Shown here: positions 22,464 to 34,850 of the stretch, one piece after another
Position numbering within the stretch: position 1 is the stretch's first letter
How the letters are laid out: each line of letters opens with the position of its first letter
From: Nemania diffusa
Taxonomy: Eukaryota > Ascomycota > Sordariomycetes > Xylariales > Xylariaceae
Direction: 5' to 3'
Assembly (NCBI GenBank): GCA_038501195.1
Contig: JBBPUQ010000002.1
Location: 868,001 to 932,000 of the forward strand
DNA: 64,000 nucleotides
The notes under the pieces: generated by a model
The model's database searches: none
Seen by the model: only the letters and a program-made list of their open reading frames with translations
Told to the model about the DNA's origin: nothing
Translations under genes and position numbers: made by a program

Positions 22464-23346
22464 CAGTTTCTCTAAAGATTTTTGCTCGAGGTCACGAGAT
22501 GTTATTCAATTGTACTATTATTGATACCCCAATAAAGAAAAGAAATATAACGCATAGCGATGCCTTCTACCTCACCCTGTTCTTCGTATTTTTATCAACT
22601 GGCATTAGGCCGAGGGTAAACATAGGTCGACTTAGTATAAATTAGTATAGGGGAAATCCGACCCACTAAATCACCAATCACATATGGCCCGTTTATCAGG
22701 GCAATAGTAAAAAGTTACAGCATTATTAAACGATTAAGCATTGATGAGGCGAACTTATCAAATCCTATATTATTAACCAGGTTCTCGTATTTTAATCTCT
22801 ATGCGATGAGGTGTTTGTCTTTGGTCATAAAAAGATAGAGCTCAGCCTGATTCAGGTAGTCTGCAACTATTTAGACTGCCTACCTAAATAAGGAGGGCAT
22901 GAGTCTACCGTTGTTCTTGTTTGGTCCCCGCAGGTATATTCAATATTACCTGCCTACTGTTTGAAGCAATGATTTAAATAATCACCTTCACTAACTGTTT
23001 CTCTAAATGAATCTATAGCTGTAATAACGGTCGCTTACCCAGGTACGAAGGGTTCATATACATATAAAGATCTTGTAGCGATTTTCGCACCTGCTCTAAC
23101 TACAGTACTGAAAAAATTACAGTTGCTTGCATTGCTACAACCTTTACGGAGGAGTATACCACGTAGATGAACTTAGGTCGACTAGGCTTTGCGCGGGGTA
23201 CGGACACGTTATATATATCAGATCATGTATAAAGTTCACTTAATCATAGATCAATCTCATGTTTTATCTAAGCCTTAGTAAACCTGATTGATTCCCGCCG
23301 GAGACTAAGATAGGTGATGAAGCACCCGATTCCATTCACCGTCTAT
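22464..23346. other. Intergenic between ALG6 and the PaaK-like gene
   Basis: The neighbouring genes converge. The sequence is somewhat AT-rich with many stops and no credible gene. It marks the transition from conserved housekeeping genes to the accessory locus. Confidence 0.5.
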
Positions 23347-24903
23347 CTATGGCGTTCTGCTTATGGCTAAACGATTGGGGGCATTATCGTTGTAGCGGTC
23401 TATAAACTTAATGACTTTGCGGCCTGTTTCACTTCGCTCAAAATCGGCCATACCTCCAACAAATTTAAGGCGAAACCTATGACAATTCAGATCGTATACA
23501 TGGAGAAAATCAGTTAACTTAGTCGTAATCGCCTCTTGAGGTGAGAGAGGGTGCTCGTCTTGATTCACCGTGTCGCAGAGAACTCGGATCTCTAACGATG
23601 ACTCTTTGGATGACTCCATTGTGCCTAGGATGACCTGCCATTGTAGGACCGCGTGCTCCGCCTCCATCAGAGATGTTAGGCCTTCGAGTTCAATGTATTC
23701 GCCATCCCATTCAAAGCTGAAGCGGCGATCGCGGCCGACAAGGCGAAGGACGCGAAAATGTTGCCAGTCGGTTTCGGACAAGAGAGTGCGCGCGTGATCG
23801 GGAAGAGAATGTAGCGATCCAATGTCGCCGGTGACGTAGCGCACGAGTGGATTTCGTAGCCGAGTGAGTGAGGTCTGGACCACGATTCCCTGCTCGCCTT
23901 CGGGCAATGGGTCGGAGATAGACGAATCGGTTTGGCTACAGGAGTACGGGAATATTTCAATCAGCGCTGTGCGTGTGTCGAAGATGAAATCGACGGAACC
24001 TAAGATATTATTACTGCCGGTAATATCGGGATTACTAGCACTCCAGGGGCCAGCCTCTGCGCTCGCGAACATCGAGCAGATTTTGATTCTGCCTAGGACT
24101 CGTTCCATAAGAGCACGCTGTGCCGAGGTGAGTACTTCAGATGTGTAGATTATCTTTTCCAACTTAATTTTACGTCTCTCTTCTTGAGACAGACTTGAGA
24201 TATGGTGCACAATCTGAGTAACTTGACTGCTATCGCCAGTCAACACGTGGACGTGGTACTTGACGAGTAACTTAACCACCTCGGTAGCTGACATGTGATT
24301 GCCTGCGCTGAGGACGGAAGCTCCGGCATTCTCCAATATTTCAAGCACCAGGTCCAAAGATCTAGCCACATTTCTGTTAGCCCTCGTTCGCTTGCATAAG
24401 GGTTAGCTGCTCGCCTGTATAGTTCACCGGCGCTATGAACCGTCACAACCCAGTCGCCAGGGGTGACTATCGCCGTTTTTTGGAGGAGCCGACCGAAAGT
24501 TGCTCTCTGTCGGCGGTTTTCGTTCGCATCAGTTGCGAAAAACAACGGTTTAGATCCGAAGCCTCCACCGGTAATGCTAGCATAGATGCTATGGCGATAG
24601 GTATTCTTAGAACTCGTATCATTAACCAGTCTCTCAATGGTAGTGTACCTTCGGAATGTTAGCTATTATACCTTGGGCAAATCGATCCAGACAATAGGTT
24701 GTTTACAAGTGCTTTTTCCAAAGTAATGGAAATAGTTTCAAATTCGTATCCGCCAGTTGATCTGTTTCTAGCTTTCTGGTCGCGTCGATGGCGGATTTAT
24801 CGGGAGGATACTGTATTTCTGGACGGTAAAAGGGGTGGACTCTAGCAATAGCTAGTATGTCCCGTAAGGAGTAAACGTCAGGATCCATGATGTGAGCTGT
24901 CAA
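23347..24903 (-). CDS. PaaK-like adenylate-forming enzyme (phenylacetate-CoA ligase family)
   Basis: Predicted acyl- or aryl-adenylating enzyme of about 481 residues; the product is an acyl-AMP, possibly passed to CoA or an amine. Exons 24707-24903, 24415-24648 and 23347-24361. The first part resembles PaaK N termini (FYRPEIQYPP), and exon 2 holds the phosphate-binding loop region SITGGGFGSKPLFFATD. Exon 3 has VLSAGNHMSATEVVKLL, IYTSEVLTSAQRALME, the FASAEAGPW adenine-site segment, VRYVTGDIGSL and a C-terminal domain ending SETGRKVIKFIDRY with the catalytic-type Lys. The second intron (24362-24414) needs a GC donor (CAG|GCGAGC), with GCTAAC as branch; no GT donor keeps frame. The first intron uses the acceptor CGAAG at 24649, because the nearer AG would give a stop. 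Intact apart from that. It neighbours the dioxygenase and ATP-grasp genes. Confidence 0.82.
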
Positions 24904-25115
24904 GTGCTTTCACCGAGTCGTGATTGAGGCGACGAAAGAGTTCAAACAGTCAGATACAAGAGATTTTTATTAATGAATGGTAGTTCGGTTCCCTGTTCTC
25001 GTCCTTAGGATAATACCGTGACGTCTCGCTTCCCAATGAGATGATTTAGTAACACCAACCTGGAACTTTCGACAGCTATGGTTACACCGTTGGCAACCTG
25101 CCTAGTGGCACAATG
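24904..25115. promoter_or_regulatory. Upstream region of the PaaK-like gene
   Basis: A short stretch between the PaaK-like start codon and the end of a pseudogene remnant. It probably contains the promoter. No motif assigned. Confidence 0.35.
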
Positions 25116-25415
25116 TTACAAATTTTCATTAGTCCAGATAGCATCGCCGACTATGTCAAACTGCGGCAGGATTAGCTGAGATGATGAACACCTCATTCGA
25201 CGAACCAGGCTCCCCACCAAGTCTTGAAGGGCCTGGTGGCTGATTTTACGGCATGACCGCAGGCTGCCCACACCAATAATCCCGCCACGAGATGCTTTTG
25301 ATATTAATAAGTCGCATAGCGCCCCCGGGTGACGGTACACCCCAGCAAGTATTATGACACCAGTATTACTAAGTTACCGCGCTCTACGTTGTACATCAGG
25401 CGTAAAAAAGGGATC
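25116..25415 (-). pseudogene. Exon-like remnant with an in-frame TAA
   Basis: Read on the minus strand, a TGCAG acceptor-like site is followed by about 100 codons beginning DPFFTPDVQRRAR. A TAA then interrupts, and the frame continues ILAGVYRHPGALCDLLISK and GGIIGVGSLRSC down to a stop at 25116. The stop follows CGG and could be a CAA mutated by C-to-T, as RIP would do, but a genuine short gene starting further down is possible. The protein-like composition over 75 codons is why I list it. I do not recognise the family. It lies between two genes of the presumed pathway and may be the last exon of a further, dying gene. Confidence 0.45.
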
Positions 25416-25950
25416 CTGCAATATATTGAGTTACATGGTAATACAAAATGTTACGACCGTGGTTCCGTCAAATAAATCTCTTACAACATGTGACAATGTA
25501 CGACATCGCTATAGAGATGGCCACCGTCCCATACTCATTTTCGCTTAAAATTATTTCATTTTGATATTACAAATATAATTTGCCGTACCAGGGACCTTTC
25601 CGCCGTCTCATCTCCTCTTTCCCATGGCCACGAGATAATGAAACGAAGCGTGTAACATACGCACACTACGCACTCTAGAGGACTGACCACTGTCATATAG
25701 ATCACTTCTAGAGATTTGAGGCTTAGAAAAACAGTAAATAGGTAACGCAAACGTATATTCGGGAGTAGCGGACCCCCGAAGGGGCCGCGCAAAAGGCGTG
25801 CCATCTATCTCTAGTACTAGCTTCGGCTAACTACCTATCTTAAATAAAGAAAAGAAAAACTAGAACTTGATGACCTAATCAATCTAACCCCCATATGGTC
25901 AGGTCACCCACACCGTCTCAATAACATGTCTTCAAGGACAAGGTTATTAC
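25416..25950. other. Intergenic, no gene seen
   Basis: Contains the 3' flank of the dioxygenase gene fragment and, possibly, lost 5' exons of the remnant at 25116-25415. Frames on both strands are broken and show no recognisable motif. Confidence 0.4.
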
Positions 25951-26209
25951 CTAGTATGATTTTGTCTCACGGGGAATGCCATGAAATGGAACTGCATCCC
26001 ATCGTACGCGCCGCAAGTGTCTGGCCGAATCCTTGACGGGAGATCGTGCATGCAGCCACCGGCGGTTATTAACGAGCACAATAGTTCGCTCGGGTAAGTC
26101 TTCAGCTGAAAGTTGCATGGCAATATTAGGTTCGGCAGCAGCGGCCTTTAATTCTCGCTTGAGATCGTCCAACGCACGAGACGCTTCGGTAGTTCTTGCG
26201 TCCCTGGAG
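25951..26209 (-). pseudogene. TauD-like dioxygenase, 3' fragment (cut off from its 5' part)
   Basis: About 85 codons reading SRDARTTEASRALDDLKREL, then SAEDLPERTIVLVNNRRWLH, ARSPVKDSARHLRRVRWDA and a stop. This is the C-terminal end of a TauD/TfdA-type Fe(II)/2-oxoglutarate dioxygenase. The His of NNRRWLHAR is the third iron ligand and the Arg of the RHLRRVRW block binds 2-oxoglutarate. The open frame runs uninterrupted into the terminal inverted repeat of the 25-kb insertion, so any apparent start in that repeat is spurious. It continues logically from the fragment ending at 51393, after residue 247 (ALTLTAR). There are no stops or RIP-type damage in the fragment. Without the 5' part it cannot encode an enzyme. 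Confidence 0.88.
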
Positions 26210-26335
26210 GCTTGATTTTCTATTTTTAGCAATGTTTTAGCTCTAAAAACATGTTATAAAAGTTTGTTACAAAAGTTTGTTTTTATAAAAAGTTTTAAAC
26301 AAAAGTTTATTACAAAAGTTTGTTTTATTATAAAA
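26210..26335. repeat. Left terminal inverted repeat of the 25-kb insertion
   Basis: Starts GCTTGATTTTC, then TGTTATAAAAGTTTG at 26252, followed by several ACAAAAGTTTGTT-type units of about 13 bp. Compared with the right end, nearly all differences are C-to-T or G-to-A, so this copy has been mutated further. The inner border is blurred because the AT-rich interior begins. Confidence 0.78.
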
Positions 26336-28479
26336 AATTTATTTTATTATAAAAAATTTGTTTTATTATAAAACTATTTTAAATTTTAAATAATATTTAA
26401 AACTAAATTTATTATTTAATATTTTTATTTTTTTAATATATAATTTTATATTTAAAAATTTTAATTAAACTAAAATTATTTTAAAAAAAACTTAAGCTTT
26501 TTTTTATATTAAAAAAGTTTTTTTTTATATTAAGTTTTTTATTTATTTATATATTTAATTTATATATATAGTTTATTATTTTATTAATAAAATAATTAAT
26601 ATTTAATTAATATTTTAATTAATTTATATTAAAATTATATATTAACTAAATTTAATAATAATATATATATATTATTTTTTTAATTTTTATTATTATATTT
26701 ATAAAAAATTTTAAAATATTATATTTTATTAATTAATATATTTTATTAAAAACTATTTTTAAATTAAATAAAATAAAAAATTTATAAAAATATTAAATTA
26801 TAAATTAAATTATATTAAATTTTATAAATATAAATTTTATATATATATTAAATATTATATTATTATTTTTTAATTTAAAAAAATTAATTTTTATAAATAA
26901 AAATAATTATTTATTAATTTATTTATTTATTTTAAATAATTTAATAATTTTATTAAATTTTATATTTTTTATAAATATTAAAATTAATAGTTTATTTATT
27001 AAAAAATTATATAAATTAATTATTATTTAAATAGTTATTATTTTTTTATTAATTAATTTATAATAAATAATATTATTAAAACTAATAATATTAATTGTTT
27101 ATATATTAAAAATTTTTTAAATATTTTATTAATTTATAATTTTAAATATAATTTAATAATATATTTAAATATTAAATAAAATTATAATAAAAAAATAATT
27201 TAAATTATAATATATTATTTAATTTTATTTTTTTATTTTTAATTTTATATTTTTTTTTTATAATAATATAATATATTTTATTATAAAATTTATTTATTTA
27301 TTATTTAAAAATATTATATTTGTTTTTTTATAATTTTTTATTTAATATTAAATTTTATAAATAAAATATTTATATTTAAAAGTTTTTAATATTGTTTTAA
27401 TATTATATTATTTTTTAAAATATTTTTATAATTATTTTAATTAAATTTTTTATTTAATTTAATATATTAATAACTTTTATAATAAATAAAAAATATATTT
27501 TATTATTTTTTAATAAATTTATAATTTTAAAAAAAATAAAAGTTACTATTTTTATAGTTTAAATATTTTAAGTTTAAAAAGTATAAATTTAAAATATTAA
27601 ATATTTTTAGTTTTAATAGTTTGTTTTTAATAAAAAAATAAATATATTTTTATTAAAATAATAAATAAATAATTAAAAAATTTTTATATTATTAATAATA
27701 ATATATTAAAACTAATAAAAAATATATTTAATAAATATTAAATAAAAAAATAATAATAATATTAAATTTAATAAGCTATTATATTAAAATTAATATTAAA
27801 AAAATAAATATTTAAAATTACAATTAAAACTAAATATTAAAACTACTAAAAAAATAATAAAAATTTTAAAATTTAATATAATTAAATAAATTTAAAAATA
27901 TATTAAATAAATTAATAAATTTTTTAGTTTTAATAAAACTATTTTATTATAATAAAATAAAATATATTTATATATTAAAAACTATTTATTATATATTTTA
28001 ATTTTTATATTTTATTAAAACTGTTTTATTTATATATTATAAAAATAATAAAAATTATTATAAAAAATTTATAAAATATTATAAATATTAAAAAATATAT
28101 ATATTTAATTTAATATAAATTTATTAATAATAATTATAAACTATAATTTATTATTTTATTAAAAAAAAAATCTATTTTTTTTTAAACTTTTATATAATAT
28201 AAATATAAAATTTTAAATTAATATAGTTATATATAAAATAATATTTTTTTGTTAATATTATTTATATTTATTTTAAATAGTTTAAATAATTAAATAATTT
28301 AATAATATAACTAATTAATATTAATTAAAAATTTATATAAAATTATTTAAAAATAATTATTTTAAAAATATTAAAAATATTATTAATAAATTATATAATT
28401 AATTTTTAATTTAAATTTCTTTTTTTAAAATAAATATTTTAATATATAAAAAAAATAAATTTTAAAAATTAATAAATAA

Positions 28480-29145
28480 AAACTTTAATATAAAAATTAA
28501 TTTAAACTTAAAAAAAAAATTAAATTTAAATTTAAATATAAAATAAATTTTGTTTTTAATAAAAAAAATTAGTTTAAATTTAAAAAAAAAATTAAATTTA
28601 AATTAAAAAATAAAAATTAGTTTAAATTTAAATATAAAATAAATTTTAATTTTAATAAAAAAAATTAATTTAAACTTAAAAAAAAAATTAAATTTAAATT
28701 AAAAAATAAAAATTAGTTTAAATTTAAATATAAAGTAAATTTTAATTTTAATAAAAAAATCAATTTAAATTTAAAAATAAAAATTAATTTAAACTTAAAA
28801 AAAAAATTAAATTTAAATTAAAAAATAAAAATTAATTTAAATTTAAATATAAAATAAATTTTAATTTTAATAAAAAAAATCAGTTTAAATTTAAAAGTAA
28901 AAATTAATTTAAATTTAAAAACAAAAATTAATTTAAATTTTAAAAAAAAATTAAATTTAAACTAAAAAATAAAAATTAATTTAAATTTAAATATAAAATA
29001 AATTTTAATTTTAATAAAAAAAATCAGTTTAAATTTAAAAGCAAAAATTAATTTAAATTTAAAAGTAAAAATTAATTTAAATTTAAAAAAAAAAAGTTAA
29101 ATTTAAATAAAAAAATAAAAATTAATTTAAATTTAAAAGAAAATC
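28480..29145. repeat. Composite AT minisatellite, period about 96 bp with 23-bp subunits
   Basis: Repeated blocks of TTTAATTTTAATAAAAAAAA, then AGTTTAAATTTAAA, then AAATTAAATTTAAATTAAAA. Six or so copies of the long unit are present, and the shorter AAAATTAATTTAAATTTAAA subunit expands at the right end. The remaining variation is mainly C/T and G/A, so the array existed before RIP or is under ongoing RIP. Confidence 0.75.
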
Positions 29146-32100
29146 GCTGTAAAAATATTTAGTTTAAGTTTAAAAAATAAAATAAAAATAATATTTATAT
29201 ATAAAAATATTTTTTAAAAAAAAAAAAATAGCTTTAATAAATTTTTTTATTAGTAATAGTTTTAAAAGCTTTTGATATAATTTCAAAGAAAATATTATAA
29301 ATATAGTTTTATTTTTATAATTTTATAGCTTTAAAAATATATATATACTGTTATAAAGCTTGCTTTTTATATAAATATTATTAATAGTTTAATTTATATA
29401 ATTATAAATATTTAAAACTTTTATATTTTTATTTTGTTTAAAAATTAAACTTAAATATATAATATTTAAATTATTTTTATTTATATAGTATTAATTATAT
29501 TATAATAATAAAATATAAAAATATATATTTTAAATAATAAAAAAAATAATATTAGTTTAAACATTTTTTTTATATAATTTTAATTAAACTTAAAAAAATT
29601 ATATTTATTTTTTAAGCTTTTTTAATATTAAAACTAAAGTTTAAATATTAAAGTTATTTATATTTAAATAAAATTTATTTAATAATAAAAAGTTTAAATA
29701 TAAATTTATAAAAATATAAAAGTTTTAGTTTAAAATATACTTTATATAATAAACATTTAAAATTTTTTGTTTTTTAAATTTTGCAAAAATAGAATTTAAA
29801 ATTAAAACAACTAAACTTTTAATATTTATTAAAAATTAGTTATATAATAATAATAAAAAATTTAAATATATATTTTTAATAATAAAAAAATTATATATAA
29901 CAATTTAAAACTTTAAAATAAATAAATTTTTAAAAATATTATATTTAATAATTAAAATTATTAGTTTTATAATAAAAGCTGTTTTTTTTTATAATTTAAA
30001 GTTTAAACAAAAAAAAATGTTTTAATATTTTTAAAATAATTAGTTTTAAATTATATAACTTAATATAATAGTTTTATTATTTTTTTATTAATTAAATTTA
30101 TATTATTTAAATTTTTAGTTTAAATTTAATATTTAAAAATAGTTTTAATAAAACTAATTTTAAAAATATTATTAATTATTTAATTTATATTATTTAAATA
30201 ACTTTATAAAATAATAATATAATAATTATTATTTATTATATTAAAAATAACTAAATTATTTATTATATTAATTTAAAAATGTTATAAAATTTATAATTTA
30301 TATATAATATATTTTATTTTAAAAACTTTAACTGTTTTATTATTAATTAATAAGTTTTTTTTAATATTTTTTAATTTAATTTATATTTAATTTTTTTTTA
30401 AAAAGTTTTTAAAAATAAATTTAAATAAAACTATTATTTTAATCAATATTTAAAAAATATAAAAAGTTTATATTAATAAATAATAAATAATTATATTATA
30501 TTTTAAATTAAAAATATAATAATTAATTAAAATAAAAAAAAAAAAGCAAAAAAAAACAAATAATAAAAAAACAATTTTTATAATAAATTATATATATTAT
30601 ATTTATAAATATATTTTAAATATTTATATATTATTTTTATTTATATATTAAAACAGTTATATATATTAAATATAATATTTAAATATTATAACATTTTATA
30701 ACATTTTAAAAGTTTTTTATTATATTTAATATATTATTTTTAAACAGTTATATATATTAAATAGTTATATATATTAAATAAAAACAATATTTTTACTATT
30801 AAATAAAAAACTTAAATATTATTAAGCTATATATTTTTTTATATTTTATTAATGTTTGATTTTTTATATTATATTTAATATATTATATAAAATATTTATT
30901 AGCTTTTAATTGTTTATATTAATTTTTTAAAAATTTAATTTATTTTTAAACGAAATTTTTTTTTTATTATAAAAGCTTTTATTTATTTATTATATTTAGT
31001 TTATACTATAATAATATTTTTATATATATTAAATATATAGTTTATTATATTATAAATTAAAAACTAAATAGTTATATTATTAATATTAATAATTTAATTT
31101 TAAAACTTAAACTATTAAAATAAACAATTAAATATTAAAAAATTATTAAAAATAATAAATTTAATAAAGTTATAAATATAATTTTTTAAAATTAAATTTA
31201 ATAAAATATAAATAAAGTTATAATTAACTATAAACTTTATAATTTTTAATTTAAAGTTAATTTTTTATAAAAATATAATAATTTTATTATTAAAACTTAT
31301 AAAAGTTAATAAAAATAGTTTATTTAAAATAAAATTTATTAATTTATTTTTTAATTTTAATATTTAATTTATAATTATTAATATAAATATATTAATATAT
31401 TTATATTTAAATTAAATTTAATTAACAATATAATAGCAAATATTTTTATTATATTATATTTTAAACAATTAATTAGTTTTTTTTACAATTATATTTAAAA
31501 TAGCAACTTTTTTATATTAAATATTAAATAAACACTAAAAATAAATATAACTAGTTTTTAAAATAAATTAAATAGTTTTTGCTATTTTTTAATAGTTATT
31601 TTTAATATAAAAAAATATAAAGTTTAAAATAGTTATATAAACTAATTATAAAATATTTACAAAAAAAACTAAATTATTATAAAAAAAAAAAAATATTAAT
31701 AACTAATATATATTATTATTATAAAAAAAGCTTAAAAATATAATATTTAAATATAACTTTTTATTTATTATAAAATTTAATATAATTTAATATATTAAAT
31801 TAAATAAATATATTTATATAATTATATAATAATTAATTAAATAAATATTAAAAAAAAAAAAAACTTTAAAACTTAATTAAATTATATTATAAAAAAAGTT
31901 TAATATTATAATTAAAAAACTAGTGTTATAACTAAAAGTTAATATATTTTATTTTATTAAATTAATATTATATTTAAAGTTTTATAATTAATATTTATAT
32001 AATTTATTTATTAAATTTTTTTATTAAATTTATTTATTAATTAATATTTTTAATTTATTAAAAATAATAAATAAATATTTTAAAAAAATATAATAAATAA

Positions 32101-34304
32101 AATATAAATATAAAAAATAAACAAAATTAAAAAAAATATATATATAATATAAAAAATTTTATTAATTATTATATTGTTTATTATTAAAATAATTTAATAT
32201 TAATTATATATTAAACTTTTATAAATATATATTTATAATTACTAGTTTATAATTTATTATTAAAAGTATAAAATTATAATTTAATAAAAAAAACAAATAT
32301 TATATTTATAACTATTAAAAAATCTAATATAATATATATATTTTATAAAATATATATGTTTTTGCTATAGCTAATATAATAATTTATTATACTTTTTTTT
32401 TTTATTTAGTTTTTTATTTAAAATTAAAATTTAATATTTTTTTTTTTTTATATAACATTTAATTATATTTATTTTTAAACTAAAAAAATATTAAAACAAT
32501 AATTATATTATTTAATAAATTTATATTTATTATTAATACTTTATTTATTATAAAATAAAAATATATATTTTTATAAGCTTTATAAATTATTTTTATAAAA
32601 ATTTTTTATTATAACTTAAAATAAAAATATAAATTTACATTTAAGTTTTAAACTAATAAAATAATATTGTTATAAATATAACAAAAATAAATTTTTATTA
32701 TAAAATATATTATATTAATAAAAACTATAATAAATATATTAAAATTAAATATTTATTATTAAAAGTTAATTATTATAAATAATTTAAAATAAATATAATA
32801 ATAATAACAACTAAAATAATAATTAAATTAAAAATAAATAAATATATTATAATAATTAATAAAATAATAATAATAATATTATAATAAAATAAAAATAAAA
32901 TAATATTTTTGTTAAAATAGTAATAAAAAAGTTTATAATTTTAAAATAACAATAAAAAAAATAATATAAATAGTTTATATTTTTAAATATATTTTAATTA
33001 AACTAATAATAAAAATATATAATCTAGTTTTAAAACTAAATTAAAAACTTTTTTATTAAAGTTATAAAATTAAATTAAAAAGTTTTTTTAATTTAATATA
33101 ATATATAAAAACTATTTTATTTTTTAAAGCTATTATTTTGTTATTTTATATTTTTTTTAATATTTATAATATTTAAATATTAAATTAGTTTTTTTAATTT
33201 TTAATTTTTAATATTTTTTTATATAAATTACTATTAATAATATTAGTTATAAATATTAAATATATATTTAATATTATAATATTTTAACTATTTAATTTAT
33301 TTTAAACTTTAATTTTTAATAAGTAAATTTTATATTTATAACTAGTTAAATTATTATTAATTTAGCTTTTTTAATTTATTAATTATTGTAGTTTTTTAAA
33401 AAAATATATTTTATTTTAAGCAGTAGTTTTAAATTAACTACTTTTATTTTATAATATAATTAATAACAAAAATATAAATTAATTATTTATAAAATTAAAT
33501 ATAATAAATTAAAAAATATATATTGTTTTTATAACTACTTTAAATATTTTTTTAAACTTATTGTTATTTTAATATAATTAAAATTAAATTTTTATTTAAT
33601 TAAACTATATTATTTTATATTTATTTTATATTATTTTAGTTTTAATTATTTTTTTTTAAATAAATTAGTTTAATTTAAAATAAAAGTTATTTTTTATTTT
33701 AATAATAATTATATAACAATATTTATTATTATAATTTAGTTTATATATTTAAAACAGTAGTTAATTTATAAATTATATTTTAATAAATTATATTTAAACT
33801 TTAATAAAAACTAATTAAACTAATTTTTTAATTTTATATTTTAAACTAAATTAAATTTTAGTAATAATTAAAACAAAAAATTGTTTATATATTATTTGTA
33901 GTATTATTTATTAATTTTAATATAATAATAAAATAAAAAATAGTTATTAAAATTTATTTATATTAAAAAAGTTAAAAAAATATATTATTATAGCAAAGTT
34001 TTGTAATAAAGTTTTTTAATAAAATCGAATTTTAAATAAAAATTTAAAAAATAAACTGTTTAATAATTGAAATAAATATTTATAAAATATAAAAAAAGCT
34101 AAATAATTATTACAAAAAAAAACAAGCAATTATTTTATTTATATAAATTGCTTTATTTTTATTTAGTAATAATAATATAAATGTTTTAAATTAATAATAT
34201 TTTAAATATTTTATAAAATATAATTTATATTTTTATATATATAAATATTTAAAACTATTTAATATTAAAAAGTAATATAGTTTTTGTAATAATAATATAG
34301 TTTA

Positions 34305-34850
34305 TTAAACAATATTTAATTAATTAAATTAAAACATTTTATAATTTATTTATAACTTTTTTTTTATATTATAATATTATAAAATGTTATTTTATTAAAC
34401 TTTTTATTTAATTTTTTTTAAACTTTTTTAATTTTTTAATTATATATTAATTTTATATTAATATATTAAGTACTAAAACAATATTTTAACTAATTAAACT
34501 AAAATATTTTATAATTTATTTATAACTTTTTTACTATGTTATAATAATTATAAAATATTATTTTTTTAAATTTTTTATTTAGTTTTTTTTTAATTTGTTT
34601 AACTTTTTAAAAATTAAAATAATTTTATATATATAGTTATATACTAGTTTTATATTAATATATTAAATATTAAAACAATTAATAAAAACTTATATTTAAA
34701 AGTTTATAAATGTTATTTTATATTAAAATATATATATAATTATATATTAATTTTATATTAATATATTAAATATTAAAACAATTAATAAAGCTTTATATAT
34801 AAATTAATAAAAACTAACATTTAAAAGTTTATAAATTTATTATAAAAAAA
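34305..34850. repeat. AT-rich tandem duplications, period about 175-185 bp
   Basis: Blocks containing AAACATTTTATAATTTATTT and TTTTATATTAATATATTAA recur in order at about 34330, 34500, 34650 and 34750, with partial copies at the right. They are non-coding. Confidence 0.55.

Noticed and set aside
25556..25804. 82-codon minus-strand frame with some hydrophobic character
   Set aside because: No recognisable domain and no intron-linked extension; it overlaps only intergenic-looking DNA.
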